DNA of 35,392 bases from Bacteroidales bacterium (GCA_017555745.1 JAFZFU010000118.1:1-35392), one strand, 5' to 3'. Positions 1 through 8,790 are shown, counted from the stretch's first letter. The notes: generated from the sequence alone by a model not told the origin. Numbers and translations: made by a program.

Positions 1-771
1 AAACTCGTATACACCTTCAAAACCACCTACTATCAAGCGTTTTAGATACAATTCGTTGGCTATACGCAAGTATAGGTCTATATCCAAACTATTGTGGTGG
101 GTGATGAATGGGCGTGCTGCTGCTCCTCCGGGGATAGGTTGAAGTACAGGTGTTTCCACTTCGAGGTATCCTTGTTCGTTGAAGTAGTTACGCATAGTGT
201 TCACAATAAGAGAACGTTTTACAAAGGTGTCTCTTACCTGTGGGTTCACAATAAGGTCCACGTAGCGCATACGGTAGCGTTGTTCAGGGTCGGTAAAAGC
301 ATCGTAAACCACACCGTCTTTTTCCTTTACTATAGGCAATGGACGTAGCGATTTGCTAAGCACTGTAAACTCTTTTACATGGATACTTATCTCGCCCATT
401 TGTGTTACAAACACAAATCCCTTTACACCAATGATGTCTCCAATATCGGTAAGACGTTTAAACACGGTGTTGTATAATGTTTTGTCTTCGCCTTCGCAAA
501 TTTCATCACGCTTGATGTATAGTTGTATTCTTCCATGGCTATCTTGAAGTTCCACAAACGATGCTGCACCCATAATACGGCGGCTCATCATACGGCCGGC
601 AATGCTCACCTGCTGATACAAAGTGTTATCCTTGGGATAGTTTTCCAAGATTTCGGTAGTAGTGGCATTCACTTCATAAAGGTTGGCAGGGTAGGGGTTG
701 ATACCTAGTTTCTTCAATTCTGCCAACGAGTTCCTACGGATTATTTCCTGTTCGCTCAGTTCTATTGACAT
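1..771 (-). CDS. lysS: Lysine--tRNA ligase, class II (5' part only)
   Basis: Charges tRNA-Lys with lysine in the cytoplasm. Reading the minus strand from ATG at 771 gives 257 residues with no stop up to the window edge. The N-terminal OB-fold anticodon-binding domain is visible around residues 55-150, including [19 protein letters not shown]. The class II catalytic domain follows with RYVDLIVN, then [18 protein letters not shown] and [13 protein letters not shown], ending at GVYEF inside motif 2. Bacterial LysS is about 500-580 residues, so roughly half is present. It diverges from the gene at 976, and a minus-strand TATCTTTG box (876-883) lies about 100 nt upstream. The identification is firm. 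Confidence 0.96.
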   Translation of the reverse strand, partial: MSIELSEQEIIRRNSLAELKKLGINPYPANLYEVNATTTEILENYPKDNTLYQQVSIAGRMMSRRIMGAASFVELQDSHGRIQLYIKRDEICEGEDKTLYNTVFKRLTDIGDIIGVKGFVFVTQMGEISIHVKEFTVLSKSLRPLPIVKEKDGVVYDAFTDPEQRYRMRYVDLIVNPQVRDTFVKRSLIVNTMRNYFNEQGYLEVETPVLQPIPGGAAARPFITHHNSLDIDLYLRIANELYLKRLIVGGFEGVYEF

Positions 772-875
772 ATCTTATCGTTTTTCGTTTTTACTAGCAT
801 TCTTGTAATAATAATATGCCAATAAACGATTGAAAAGTACATCGTTATAAACAAAAGCATATTATTACCAACTTA

Positions 876-883
876 CAAAGATA
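876..883 (-). promoter_or_regulatory. lysS promoter, -7 element
   Basis: CAAAGATA on the plus strand reads TATCTTTG on the minus strand, matching the Bacteroidetes -7 consensus TAnnTTTG. It would start transcription near 868, leaving a leader of roughly 97 nt before lysS. No clear TTTG -33 box was found at the usual spacing. Confidence 0.5.
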
Positions 884-925
884 CAGTTTTTTGTTGATAT
901 ATGATGGAATATAGAAAGAAATATG

Positions 926-933
926 TATCTTTG
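926..933 (+). promoter_or_regulatory. -7 promoter element for the gene at 976
   Basis: TATCTTTG matches TAnnTTTG and lies 42 nt before the ATG at 976. With the minus-strand box at 876-883 it forms a divergent promoter pair between lysS and the exported protein. The TTTG at 890-893 is too far upstream (about 32 nt) to be a convincing -33 element. Confidence 0.5.
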
Positions 934-975
934 TACAAAGTAATTCATACTATATGAACGAATAAATTATTGGTT

Positions 976-2547
976 ATGAAACTAATATCTTCTCTAATGG
1001 TGCTTTTGGTTTGCACCTTTTCGCTCAAAGCTACGCAGCAAAAGCCTGATTATATCATTCGCGAGGGTAAAAAATATAAGTTGGAAGTAGATTGGGCATA
1101 CCCCTCTCCAATGGATACCTATTTTATTCGTACACAAAGGAAAGATTTTTTCAGAGAAAATGCGGTGGTTATCAGTACTAATAATTGGCGTGCACATGTG
1201 GCTACTTGGGAAATTCGTGATAGCAAATTGTATCTGTTAAACGTCAGTGTGGAATATATTGCGGGATACGACACTGTTGAATATAGCAAAGGCAATTTTA
1301 GAGAAAAAGCAATAATCAGAGACACTATCCATCAGCCAAGGTATTATTCTATAAACTCGTTAAGTGGTGAAAAGTCGGAAGCTGATGGTGCTGTGGTTGC
1401 AGATTGGTTTACCGGAATGTTGAATATAGACAACAGAGGGGCTGACTCTAAATGGGATGATGAGTATAAGGGTACAAGATATATCTATGTAAAGGATGGA
1501 AAAGTGGTTGACGACCAATTGCTGCTAAAGGAAGATTACAATAGAATTGAAAATATTACCGAAAAGGATAGTGCCGACCACGAATTTATGAAGAAGCATA
1601 GAATGTATCATTTATATCTTAACTACGTCTCTTATTGGATCCAAAGTGGAACTCATGACATTATGTTCTACAATGGAAACGAAGTGAAAGTAAAAGATAA
1701 AACCAATACCTCGTTGATAAAGAAACTCTATAACGGCAACCATTTGGAATTTCCATATAATTGGGAAAACTTGGAACTGAGTGGTGTACCATCAGCACTA
1801 TATTCTATAGAAGGCGATTCCATATTCCTAAAAGGTGTAATGCTGTGCAGCGGTTTGGGGTATTTTGAAAGGGATGAAACCTATCTGCCTCTTACTGCAT
1901 TGTTCAACGAAGAGGACATTGCAGATAGAAAAGTGTTTGCAAACTGGGTTAGTGGCGACGTATATTTGAACTACGGGAAAACAATATGTTTATACTCTGA
2001 AATAGAGAGTTTTTTCATAGAAAGAGTACAGAAAATTGTTTTCGATTCGGGGCGTGTGGTTGGAATGGAATGGGCTCCTTGCGATTTTAATTCGGATATT
2101 GTAGGCTATCCTGTTTCGGTGTGCGACTCATCTAAAATGTATGCTTCAAATGAATTTGACTTTGAACGTCGTTTGGAATATTATAGCGATACCCTAAAGC
2201 CTAAAGCCTCACCTTATTGGGCTGATGGTGATTCGGCTCTAAATACTTGGTTCGGAACTCAAACAATAGACATTGAACGAGATATGATTTGGAATATTGC
2301 TTTTGTGGTAAATTGCAAAGGCGAGGCCGGCGGTTGGACTTTGATTACTGATGATTTTTATGGTGAAAAAAGTTATGAAAGATTGAAGATGAGAGACCTT
2401 TTGTTTGATGTACTTTCGAAACTTCCCAACAAATGGGTGCCGGCAACGGACGAAAACGGAAACCCGGTGGATTGCAGGATGATTTTGGATGTAAAATCGG
2501 AAAATAAGAAATTGAGAGCCAGGACAGATATGTTTTCGTGGTGGTAG
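976..2547 (+). CDS. Exported protein of unknown function, 523 aa
   Basis: I do not recognise this protein. The frame opens with TTG at 970, but ATG at 976 is the better start because it begins a clean signal peptide: MKLIS, a hydrophobic stretch (LMVLLVCTFSL), then a likely cleavage before TQQKPDY. No lipobox cysteine is visible, so it is probably periplasmic or surface-exposed. The mature part is rich in Tyr, Trp, Asp and Glu with no obvious repeat, membrane segment or catalytic motif. A short GGWTL segment and a C-terminal region reading LSKLPNKWVPATDENGNPV recall the ends of Bacteroidetes energy-transducer-like domains, but this is only an impression. It has its own promoter and a 427-nt gap behind it, so it is probably monocistronic. 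Confidence 0.75.
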   Translation: MKLISSLMVLLVCTFSLKATQQKPDYIIREGKKYKLEVDWAYPSPMDTYFIRTQRKDFFRENAVVISTNNWRAHVATWEIRDSKLYLLNVSVEYIAGYDTVEYSKGNFREKAIIRDTIHQPRYYSINSLSGEKSEADGAVVADWFTGMLNIDNRGADSKWDDEYKGTRYIYVKDGKVVDDQLLLKEDYNRIENITEKDSADHEFMKKHRMYHLYLNYVSYWIQSGTHDIMFYNGNEVKVKDKTNTSLIKKLYNGNHLEFPYNWENLELSGVPSALYSIEGDSIFLKGVMLCSGLGYFERDETYLPLTALFNEEDIADRKVFANWVSGDVYLNYGKTICLYSEIESFFIERVQKIVFDSGRVVGMEWAPCDFNSDIVGYPVSVCDSSKMYASNEFDFERRLEYYSDTLKPKASPYWADGDSALNTWFGTQTIDIERDMIWNIAFVVNCKGEAGGWTLITDDFYGEKSYERLKMRDLLFDVLSKLPNKWVPATDENGNPVDCRMILDVKSENKKLRARTDMFSWW

Positions 2548-2615
2548 TAGTATGCAAAAGTCAATCGAGTGATTTTATAGTGAGATAAATAATAAAACGA
2601 ACAGAATAAATATAT

Positions 2616-2660
2616 GGCAATTTCTAAAAATTGTTTTGCAGGTGATTTTGTAGAATTTTG
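2616..2660. repeat. Partial relative of the MITE-like element at 26223
   Basis: The first 13 bases (GGCAATTTCTAAA) are identical to the left end of the element at 26223-26490. The likeness continues through TTG[C/T]TTTGC and GTGATTT to about 2660, then stops. No matching right end was found before the promoter at 2746, so this looks like a decayed or truncated copy. Confidence 0.45.
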
Positions 2661-2745
2661 TTTTGAATACTATTGTTTTTGGAAAGAACATAGAAGCGAT
2701 GAATAATTTTTTTCCAAAGATGTGGGATAATTCAAAATTTATACG

Positions 2746-2753
2746 TACATTTG
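2746..2753 (+). promoter_or_regulatory. -7 promoter element for the lipoprotein at 2975
   Basis: TACATTTG fits TAnnTTTG. Transcription would begin near 2760, giving an unusually long leader of about 215 nt that contains two copies of the palindrome CAATATATTG. No good -33 box is visible. Confidence 0.45.
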
Positions 2754-2768
2754 CAATTTGGTAAATAG

Positions 2769-2816
2769 CAATATATTGAGGTTTTGAAAGCTACTTTTGA
2801 AACTTGCAATATATTG
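2769..2816. promoter_or_regulatory. Paired CAATATATTG palindromes, possible operator
   Basis: The perfect 10-bp palindrome CAATATATTG occurs at 2769-2778 and again at 2807-2816, each inside GCAATATATTG[A/T]GG and 38 nt apart. Both lie just downstream of the predicted start of transcription. The same palindrome occurs at 30424-30433, 151 nt before another envelope-protein gene. The arrangement suggests a repressor operator, but this is inference. Confidence 0.35.
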
Positions 2817-2974
2817 TGGTATAGATATATAATAGGTAACAAAAACCTCTTTGATTGGTTTGGTATTTGTGTGCAAACACATGATATTTTTGCCAATATC
2901 GGGGAAAATGTAGAATAAAAACATAGTAAACACAGAGATTTATCATATATAAGAAATAAAAAAATAATATAAAA

Positions 2975-4810
2975 ATGAAGAAGTCGATATTATCCTTATT
3001 GTTTGTTCCGCTATTGTTGGCAGGATGCGGTGGATATTCCAAAATGGTTCAGAACAGCAAAACCATACGTTATCAACCTACACCTAATCCAATGGAAACA
3101 ATGGATGGAAAAGTTATGATTAAATTTGCCGGTTCTATACCTGCGCAATACTTTGATAAGAATGTGGCTGTTTTTATGCAACCGATATTGGTATGGAAAG
3201 GTGGCAATTTGCAACTTAACCCCATTACCCTTAAAGGCGAAAACGTAGAAGGCGAAGGCATTACTATCAACTACGAAAATGGTGGTCGTTTTGTATATTC
3301 CGACGAGGTTGATTTCAAACCCGACATGGAATTGGCCAAAGTAATTTTGGCTCCTATCCTTTATCCTTGCAAAGAAACAGACGACGAATGTGTATTTTCG
3401 CAAGATTTGGTAAAGAAATTCCCCAAATCTCAAGTATTCGATACAGTTGTTATCGCCGATGGCGTTTGCAATACCTCTGCTTTGGTATCGATAATAGGTG
3501 CGATATCGGTGGCTCCTACCAACTACGACAAAACCAAAGGTATAACCGAAACAGCAGATATTTATTATCCAAACGGTAGTGCAAAACATGATTGGAACTA
3601 TTTTGTAAACAAGAAGTTTAATGCACAATCGAACTACGAAGATTTGAAGAAAGTGATTTTGCGCGATGGTATGCCAAAACAAATAAACGTAACCGGTTGG
3701 TCGTCGCCCGAAGGTGAAGAAACTGCAAACGTGGATTTATCGAAAAAGAGAGCCGAAGAAGGTGCTCAATTGGCTAATGAACTTCTTGAAGACGTAATAA
3801 AAACAATGGCAGAACGTGCCAACATAAAGGCAAAAGATTTTGCATATTACAGACATAAATTGTTGAAAGAAGTAGTAATTACCACTACTGCTGCCGGCGA
3901 AGACTGGACACACTTTGTAACTATGGTAGAAAACTCTACGATAGAAGACCGTAACGCTATCATCAATGTTGTAGAAACTCAACGCAACGTGGTAAAACGC
4001 GAACAAATGATACGTAATATGACGTTGATTTTCCCTGAATTGGAACGTGATATTTTCCCTGATTTGCGTCGTGCTCAAATAGCATTGTACTATCCTTTGG
4101 CTCGCAAAACCGACCAAGAACTTGCCAAGATAGCCACTCTTTATCCTCAGGAATTGACTTTCGAAGAACTTATGTATGCAGCTTATATCAACCATAGTTA
4201 TGTTACAAAACTAAAACTATACAAATGGGCTACAGAACATTATAGCAAAGAATGGTCGGCTTGGAACAATGCCGGTGCTGCTGCTTTCCAATTGGAAAAC
4301 TTTGGCGAGGCTGAAAGATTTTTGAATGTGGCAAAACAAATGGAACCAAGCAATCCTGAAGTGTTGAACAACTTAGGTTTGTTGGCATTGGCTAAAAAAG
4401 ACTATACTTTGTCGGAACACTACTTCAACGAAGCTATAAAATACGGTAGCCGCGAAGCTGAAAACAATCTTCCTATATTGTATTTGAAACATGGTGATTA
4501 CGAAAAAGCATTGGATCTTTTGAAAACAAAACAATGTACTTATAATTTGGCTTTCGCTCAACTTATGACCGACAACACAAGTGGTGCCATCCGTACTTTG
4601 GACTGCTGTTTGGAACAAACTCATCAAGTTGCTTACTTGCGTGCTGTTTGTTATGCCAGATTAGACGACTTGGCAGGTGTATTGGAAAACTTGAAATATG
4701 CTTGCGACGAAGAACCCCTTATCTACAAACCAAAGGCTGTTTTGGATATAGAGTTCAGAAAATATTGGGATAATACTGATTTTAAAGAAATAGTGAAGAA
4801 ATACGAATAA
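2975..4810 (+). CDS. Outer-envelope lipoprotein with OmpA-like segment and TPR repeats, 611 aa
   Basis: The N-terminus is a lipoprotein signal: MKKSILSLLFVPLLLAGC, with lipobox LLAGC and the acylated Cys at residue 18. Around residues 234-262 there is a stretch reading INVTGWSSPEGEETANVDLS followed by KKRAEEGAQ. Its Gly/Ser-Pro-Glu-Gly and Leu-Ser-x-x-Arg-Ala pattern matches the core of OmpA-type peptidoglycan-binding domains. From about residue 425 to 540 several TPR helices follow (for example NAGAAAFQLENFGEAERFL and VLNNLGLLALAKKDYTLSEH). The overall plan, lipoprotein plus OmpA-like core plus TPRs, is common in Bacteroidales and suggests a periplasm-facing scaffold linking outer membrane and cell wall. 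The exact partner is unknown. A hairpin terminator follows at 4854-4903. Confidence 0.8.
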   Translation: MKKSILSLLFVPLLLAGCGGYSKMVQNSKTIRYQPTPNPMETMDGKVMIKFAGSIPAQYFDKNVAVFMQPILVWKGGNLQLNPITLKGENVEGEGITINYENGGRFVYSDEVDFKPDMELAKVILAPILYPCKETDDECVFSQDLVKKFPKSQVFDTVVIADGVCNTSALVSIIGAISVAPTNYDKTKGITETADIYYPNGSAKHDWNYFVNKKFNAQSNYEDLKKVILRDGMPKQINVTGWSSPEGEETANVDLSKKRAEEGAQLANELLEDVIKTMAERANIKAKDFAYYRHKLLKEVVITTTAAGEDWTHFVTMVENSTIEDRNAIINVVETQRNVVKREQMIRNMTLIFPELERDIFPDLRRAQIALYYPLARKTDQELAKIATLYPQELTFEELMYAAYINHSYVTKLKLYKWATEHYSKEWSAWNNAGAAAFQLENFGEAERFLNVAKQMEPSNPEVLNNLGLLALAKKDYTLSEHYFNEAIKYGSREAENNLPILYLKHGDYEKALDLLKTKQCTYNLAFAQLMTDNTSGAIRTLDCCLEQTHQVAYLRAVCYARLDDLAGVLENLKYACDEEPLIYKPKAVLDIEFRKYWDNTDFKEIVKKYE

Positions 4811-4853
4811 TATTTTTCTTAGCTTTGATTTTAATATAAAACTTTAATGTTTT

Positions 4854-4903
4854 GAAGAATCTGATAAAGTATTTGAAATATCTTTTTCGGATTCTTCTTT
4901 TTT
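4854..4903 (+). terminator. Terminator after the TPR lipoprotein gene
   Basis: GAAGAATC (4854-4861) pairs with GATTCTTC (4890-4897), and part of the intervening 28 nt can also pair. Six T residues follow (4898-4903). It ends only 15 nt before the pssA start, so pssA may depend on read-through or on a promoter I did not identify. Confidence 0.55.
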
Positions 4904-4918
4904 AATAAGATACTTGAT

Positions 4919-5656
4919 ATGAAAAGACAAATACCGAATATCATTACGTTGTCAAACCTTGTATGTGGCACTTTGGCAGTGTGGCAGGCATTGCAGGGCA
5001 ATCTTGTATGTGCTGCTTTGTTTATCTTTTTGGGCGCCATATTTGATTTCTTCGATGGAATGGTGGCACGTTTGCTCAAAGTGCAATCGGCTATAGGTAA
5101 GGAGTTGGATTCGCTATCCGATGTTGTTACCTTTGGTGTGGCACCGGGTTTTATAGTGTTTGAGTTATTAAATACTGCCATCCCCACCGGTATGGGATTG
5201 AGTTGGTTGAAGTTTTTGGCTTTTCTCATGCCGGCGTTGTCGTCTTATCGTTTGGCAAAATTCAACCTCGATGAGCGACAAACCACTTCATTTATAGGTC
5301 TTCCAACACCTGCCAATGCTATGGTGTGGGCTGCCTATGGTATTATTATTTCGATAGGAGAAACTACAAAACTTGCTCCATTTGCCTTCTTCGATGAGAC
5401 TGCCGTTGTGACTGTTATGTCGAACTATGTATTGATACTCGTTCTTTCGATATTGTTATCCGTATCGTTGGTATTGGAAGTGCCTTTGTTTGCTTTAAAG
5501 TTTAAAAACTTTTCGTGGGCAGATAACAAATTGAGATATTCTTTCCTTATTACAGATGCATTGCTTTTGGTGCTATTGGGCGTGTATGCAGTACCGGTTA
5601 TAATATTGTTTTACGTATTGCTTTCGATAGTGGCCAATAGTGCTAAGAATAAATAA
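4919..5656 (+). CDS. pssA: CDP-diacylglycerol--serine O-phosphatidyltransferase
   Basis: Makes phosphatidylserine from CDP-diacylglycerol and serine at the inner membrane, the first step toward phosphatidylethanolamine. The CDP-alcohol phosphotransferase signature D-G-x2-A-R-x8-G-x3-D-x3-D is complete, spanning DFFDGMVARLL to KELDSLSD at about residues 42-65. The N-terminal RQIPNIITLSNLVCG is typical of the family, and several hydrophobic segments follow, including a very hydrophobic C-terminal third. At 245 residues the length is normal for the short bacterial type. The next gene starts 29 nt after the stop, so the two are probably cotranscribed. Confidence 0.93.
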   Translation: MKRQIPNIITLSNLVCGTLAVWQALQGNLVCAALFIFLGAIFDFFDGMVARLLKVQSAIGKELDSLSDVVTFGVAPGFIVFELLNTAIPTGMGLSWLKFLAFLMPALSSYRLAKFNLDERQTTSFIGLPTPANAMVWAAYGIIISIGETTKLAPFAFFDETAVVTVMSNYVLILVLSILLSVSLVLEVPLFALKFKNFSWADNKLRYSFLITDALLLVLLGVYAVPVIILFYVLLSIVANSAKNK

Positions 5657-5685
5657 ATATTTTGACAAAAGTAAATAGGTATAAT

Positions 5686-7401
5686 ATGAAGGCATCGGAT
5701 TATATAGTTTCGTATCTTGCTCAAAATGGGGTAGATGTTGTGTTTGGATACATAGGAGGCATGATAACCCATTTGGTAGACTCGTTGGGCAAAAGCGATA
5801 AGGTAAAATTTGTGCAAACCTATCATGAGCAAACCGCATCGATGGCAGCCGAAGGTTATGCTTTGGAAAGTGGAAAAATAGGGGTTGCCATAGCCACAAG
5901 CGGACCGGGAGCCACAAATATGGCTACAGGTATAGCCGATGCTTATTTTGGCAATATACCGGTGTTGTATATAACAGGTCAGGTAAACACCTACGAATAT
6001 AAATACGACAAACCTATACGCCAACAAGGATTTCAAGAAACAGACGTGGTAAGTATCGTTAAGCCTATTACCAAGTATGCTGTAATGGTTGATAAGCCCG
6101 AAGATTTGTGTTTTGAATTGGAAAAGGCTGTACATATAGCCACAACAGGGCGTAAAGGGCCTGTTTTAATCGATTTGCCGATGAATATATCAAGGGGTGA
6201 TATTTATCCCGACCAAATGCGACATTACAAGCCTGAAGATGCTCAAAAGTCCAAAGTGGATATTTCGTTATTGACAGGGGCTTTAAACGGATCCAAGTAT
6301 CCTATGGTCCTCGTGGGTGGAGGCTGTATAGATGCACGAAAAGAGGTTGATGCTTTTGTAAGAAAATATAATTTACCGGTAGTGGTATCGCTTATGGGCA
6401 AAGGCCTCGTTGATGAAACTTATGATAACTATTTGGGTATGATAGGTAGTTATGGCAACAGATGTGCCAATCTTTCGTTCGCCAAAGTGGATTTGCTTAT
6501 AGCACTTGGGTCGAGGTTGGATACAAGGCAAACAGGTGCCAAAATAGATGGCTTTATACCCAATGGTAAAATAATACATGTGGATATCGATGAAAATGAA
6601 TTGAAGTGTCATCGTGTCTCTAATAGAGTGTTAATCAATGCGGATGTTGTATCTTTTCTCAGTCAGGTTTTGGAGGCTGATATATCTTTTGGAACAGACA
6701 ATGTTTGGCTTGAATGGTTGCATCAACTTAAACAAAAATATAATCAAGATTGTGAGGTCGCCCGATTTGTAAGCAATAAGGCACCTTACATGGTTATGCA
6801 AGAGTTGAACAAAATAACCAAAGAGGGAGACATAATCACGGCCGATATTGGTCAAAACCAAATGTGGGCTGCTCAAACAATCAAGGTTAAGCCTCAGCAA
6901 CGTTTTGTTACAAGCGGCGGACTTGCTCCTATGGGATTTTCGTTGCCGGTGGCTGTAGGTATGGCTTTTGCTAATCCTTCCAAAACTATTTATTGTATCA
7001 ATGGCGACGGAGGTTTTCATATGGCTGTTCAATCGTTGTTGCTGATATCTCAGTACAATTTAAACATAAAGGTTATAGTGATGAATAATTCCGCTTTGGG
7101 AATGATAACACAGTTTCAGCACTTATATTTCGATAGCCGAATGTATGCCACCACACAACAGGGGGGGTATATCCTGCCATCGTTGGAAAGTATAGCCAAG
7201 GCTTATAATCTGCCATATTATCAGGTAGATGGCTCTTGCCCTTGCTTTAGTCGGGAGATACAAGATGGTGGATGTATAGTAGATTGTTTGATTGGCGAAA
7301 GAACAGTGGTTAGCCCCAAATTGGAGTTCGATAAGCCTATCTATAATATGTCGCCACTACTCGATAATGGAGAAATAGAATCGCTCTGTTCGCAGTTGTA
7401 A
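5686..7401 (+). CDS. Acetolactate-synthase-like thiamine pyrophosphate enzyme
   Basis: The fold is that of the TPP-dependent acetolactate synthase/pyruvate oxidase family. An N-terminal pyrimidine-binding domain carries the catalytic Glu in YHEQTASMAAEGYA and the SGPGATNMATGIADAY segment. A central domain follows, then a C-terminal pyrophosphate-binding domain with the motif beginning NGDGGFHMAVQS and ending in VMNNSALGM. The frame opens with TTG at 5662, but ATG at 5686 begins the conserved MKASDYIVSYLAQNGV and gives 571 residues. No ilvN or other branched-chain genes are near. Enzymes of this branch often occur in sugar or surface-glycan pathways, so true acetolactate synthase activity should not be assumed. 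It follows pssA by 29 nt and converges on hpf across a shared terminator. Confidence 0.85.
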   Translation: MKASDYIVSYLAQNGVDVVFGYIGGMITHLVDSLGKSDKVKFVQTYHEQTASMAAEGYALESGKIGVAIATSGPGATNMATGIADAYFGNIPVLYITGQVNTYEYKYDKPIRQQGFQETDVVSIVKPITKYAVMVDKPEDLCFELEKAVHIATTGRKGPVLIDLPMNISRGDIYPDQMRHYKPEDAQKSKVDISLLTGALNGSKYPMVLVGGGCIDARKEVDAFVRKYNLPVVVSLMGKGLVDETYDNYLGMIGSYGNRCANLSFAKVDLLIALGSRLDTRQTGAKIDGFIPNGKIIHVDIDENELKCHRVSNRVLINADVVSFLSQVLEADISFGTDNVWLEWLHQLKQKYNQDCEVARFVSNKAPYMVMQELNKITKEGDIITADIGQNQMWAAQTIKVKPQQRFVTSGGLAPMGFSLPVAVGMAFANPSKTIYCINGDGGFHMAVQSLLLISQYNLNIKVIVMNNSALGMITQFQHLYFDSRMYATTQQGGYILPSLESIAKAYNLPYYQVDGSCPCFSREIQDGGCIVDCLIGERTVVSPKLEFDKPIYNMSPLLDNGEIESLCSQL

Positions 7402-7423
7402 TGAGAATAATTCTATATAAAAG

Positions 7424-7460
7424 CACTCAGCACTCCTTTGTGAAAAAGGAGTGCTGAGTG
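7424..7460. terminator. Bidirectional terminator between the TPP enzyme and hpf
   Basis: A perfect 16-bp stem (7424-7439 with 7445-7460) closes a 5-nt loop. On the minus strand the stem is followed by CTTTTATATAG, and on the plus strand by TAAAAATAG. It lies between two convergent genes and can serve both. Confidence 0.85.
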
Positions 7461-7485
7461 TAAAAATAGAAAACTATATTAAGAT

Positions 7486-7866
7486 TTATACTTCCTCTAT
7501 TCCTGTTTCGTCATCATCGACGATTGGTTCTTTCGAAATTTCGTACAAATCTGTTTTTAAATCACCGTTCTTTTTGTTGAACTTTTCTTTGTACTTACTC
7601 AATTGGTTTTTGGTTGCGTCTACAGCTTGTAGTACTGCTTCTTCAAACGAATCGGCCTGTTTGCTGTTGAACAGTGTTTGTCCCGGCAAAACAAGTTGAA
7701 TTTCTGCGATTTTGTTGTTGTCTGCTTCAGGTTTGTCTACCTTTAGGATAACGTCGCATGAGGTGATGTTGTCAAAAGTGCGTTCGAGTTTCGAAACTTT
7801 GTCGGTTACGAACTTTTCTAATTTAGAATCTGCCTTGAATTTGACTGAGTTAATCATTATATTCAT
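7486..7866 (-). CDS. hpf: Ribosome hibernation-promoting factor, HPF/RaiA family
   Basis: Binds the decoding region of idle 30S subunits and helps inactivate ribosomes in stationary phase. The 126 residues carry the S30AE-type fold: KFKADSKLEKFVTDKVSKLE, then SCDVILKVDKPEADNN, then the amphipathic helix SFEEAVLQAVDATKNQLSKYKEKF. A short acidic tail (VDDDETGIEEV) ends the protein, and the long-form dimerisation domain is absent. ATG at 7866 is supported by an AAGGAGG sequence 5 nt upstream, which is rare in this window. It starts 15 nt after xerC, so the two form an operon. Confidence 0.93.
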   Translation of the reverse strand: MNIMINSVKFKADSKLEKFVTDKVSKLERTFDNITSCDVILKVDKPEADNNKIAEIQLVLPGQTLFNSKQADSFEEAVLQAVDATKNQLSKYKEKFNKKNGDLKTDLYEISKEPIVDDDETGIEEV

Positions 7867-7871
7867 AAAAA

Positions 7872-7878
7872 CCTCCTT
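7872..7878 (-). promoter_or_regulatory. Canonical Shine-Dalgarno site of hpf
   Basis: CCTCCTT on the plus strand reads AAGGAGG on the minus strand, 5 nt from the hpf ATG. Most other starts in this window have only A/T-rich leaders, as is usual in Bacteroidetes. This site fixes the hpf start and implies unusually strong or differently controlled initiation. Confidence 0.7.
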
Positions 7879-7881
7879 GTT

Positions 7882-8775
7882 TTATGCTCTTGGATGAGCT
7901 GATTTATAAATTTTCTTCAACTTCTCTACCGTATTGTGGGTATATACCTGTGTGGCTGCCAAACTGCTATGCCCTAAAAGTTCTTTTATTGCATTGATAT
8001 CGGCGCCGTTATTTAGTAAGTGTGTGGCAAAACTATGTCGTAGTATGTGTGGGCTTATTCGCTCTGCGTTAGATACTATCGACATATATTTCTTCACTAT
8101 CGTACCCACTGCCGCTGCTGAAAGTGGTTTGCCTTTATCGTTTACAAATAACTTTTCGGTATCACTTTCAACAACGCTATAACGTAAATCAATATACTTT
8201 AGTATATCTTGTTTTAAATCTTGTTCGATGGGAATAATTCTTTCTTTATTTCTCTTACCAAGTACTTTTATTGTATTGTTTTCAAAATCAATGCTGTTGT
8301 CGCTTAGTCCTATGAGTTCGGCTCTACGTATGCCTGTAGCATAAAATATTTCTATTATAAGAAAATCCCTTACGCCTTCGAAGGTTTCGGGGAATATCGG
8401 TTGTTCCGACAGTTTTTCCATCTCACTTTCGCGAAAGAATACCGGCAGTTGTGGCTGTATTTTGGGCGAGGTTATCTTGGCAAAAAAATCTGTGGATATT
8501 ATTTTTTGCTTCCTAAGGTATTTATTCCATGAACGTAGCGCTGCTAATTTGCGACATACACTACGTGCCGACAACTTATCTTCTTCGAGTAATTTCATTT
8601 CCCATTGACGGATTAATAACGAATTGATATTTTCAACATCTTCCACCTCGTTTTGTTCCGAAAATTCGAGAAAAGAAATTAAATCTTGACTGTATGCAGC
8701 CACAGTTAAAGATGATAATCTTCGCTCAATTGATATATAATCAATAAATTGTGATATGGATTGATTTATTTTCAT
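7882..8775 (-). CDS. xerC: Tyrosine recombinase, XerC/XerD type
   Basis: Site-specific recombinase of the kind that resolves chromosome dimers at dif. An N-terminal SAM-like DNA-binding domain (about residues 1-90, including ISQFIDYISIERRLSSLTVAAY) precedes the catalytic domain. All catalytic residues can be seen: Arg in ATGIRRAELIGL, Lys in VLGKRNKERIIPI, HILRHSFATHLL (His and Arg), LLGHSSLAATQ (His) and the nucleophilic Tyr in QVYTHNTVEK. ATG at 8775 is preferred over TTG at 8790 because MKINQSISQF aligns with the usual family start. A near-consensus TATCTTCG sits at 8780-8787, so a transcript from it would be almost leaderless. It lies between rpsU and hpf, a conserved Bacteroidetes order. 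XerC and XerD cannot be told apart by eye. Confidence 0.93.
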   Translation of the reverse strand: MKINQSISQFIDYISIERRLSSLTVAAYSQDLISFLEFSEQNEVEDVENINSLLIRQWEMKLLEEDKLSARSVCRKLAALRSWNKYLRKQKIISTDFFAKITSPKIQPQLPVFFRESEMEKLSEQPIFPETFEGVRDFLIIEIFYATGIRRAELIGLSDNSIDFENNTIKVLGKRNKERIIPIEQDLKQDILKYIDLRYSVVESDTEKLFVNDKGKPLSAAAVGTIVKKYMSIVSNAERISPHILRHSFATHLLNNGADINAIKELLGHSSLAATQVYTHNTVEKLKKIYKSAHPRA

Positions 8776-8790
8776 GATGCGAAGATACAA

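Larger units (their letters stand above)
2548..2974. other. 427-nt intergenic region
   Basis: No gene was found here. It contains a partial copy of a dispersed repeat (2616-2660), a -7 element TACATTTG (2746-2753) and two identical 10-bp palindromes (2769-2778 and 2807-2816) in the probable leader of the following lipoprotein gene. The rest is A/T-rich with no further structure seen. Confidence 0.6.

Noticed and set aside
3011..3682. 223-codon open frame on the minus strand inside the TPR lipoprotein gene
   Set aside because: It is the antisense of a clear lipoprotein gene with correct signal peptide and TPRs, and its residues (many Phe, Tyr, Cys, His) are typical of antisense frames.
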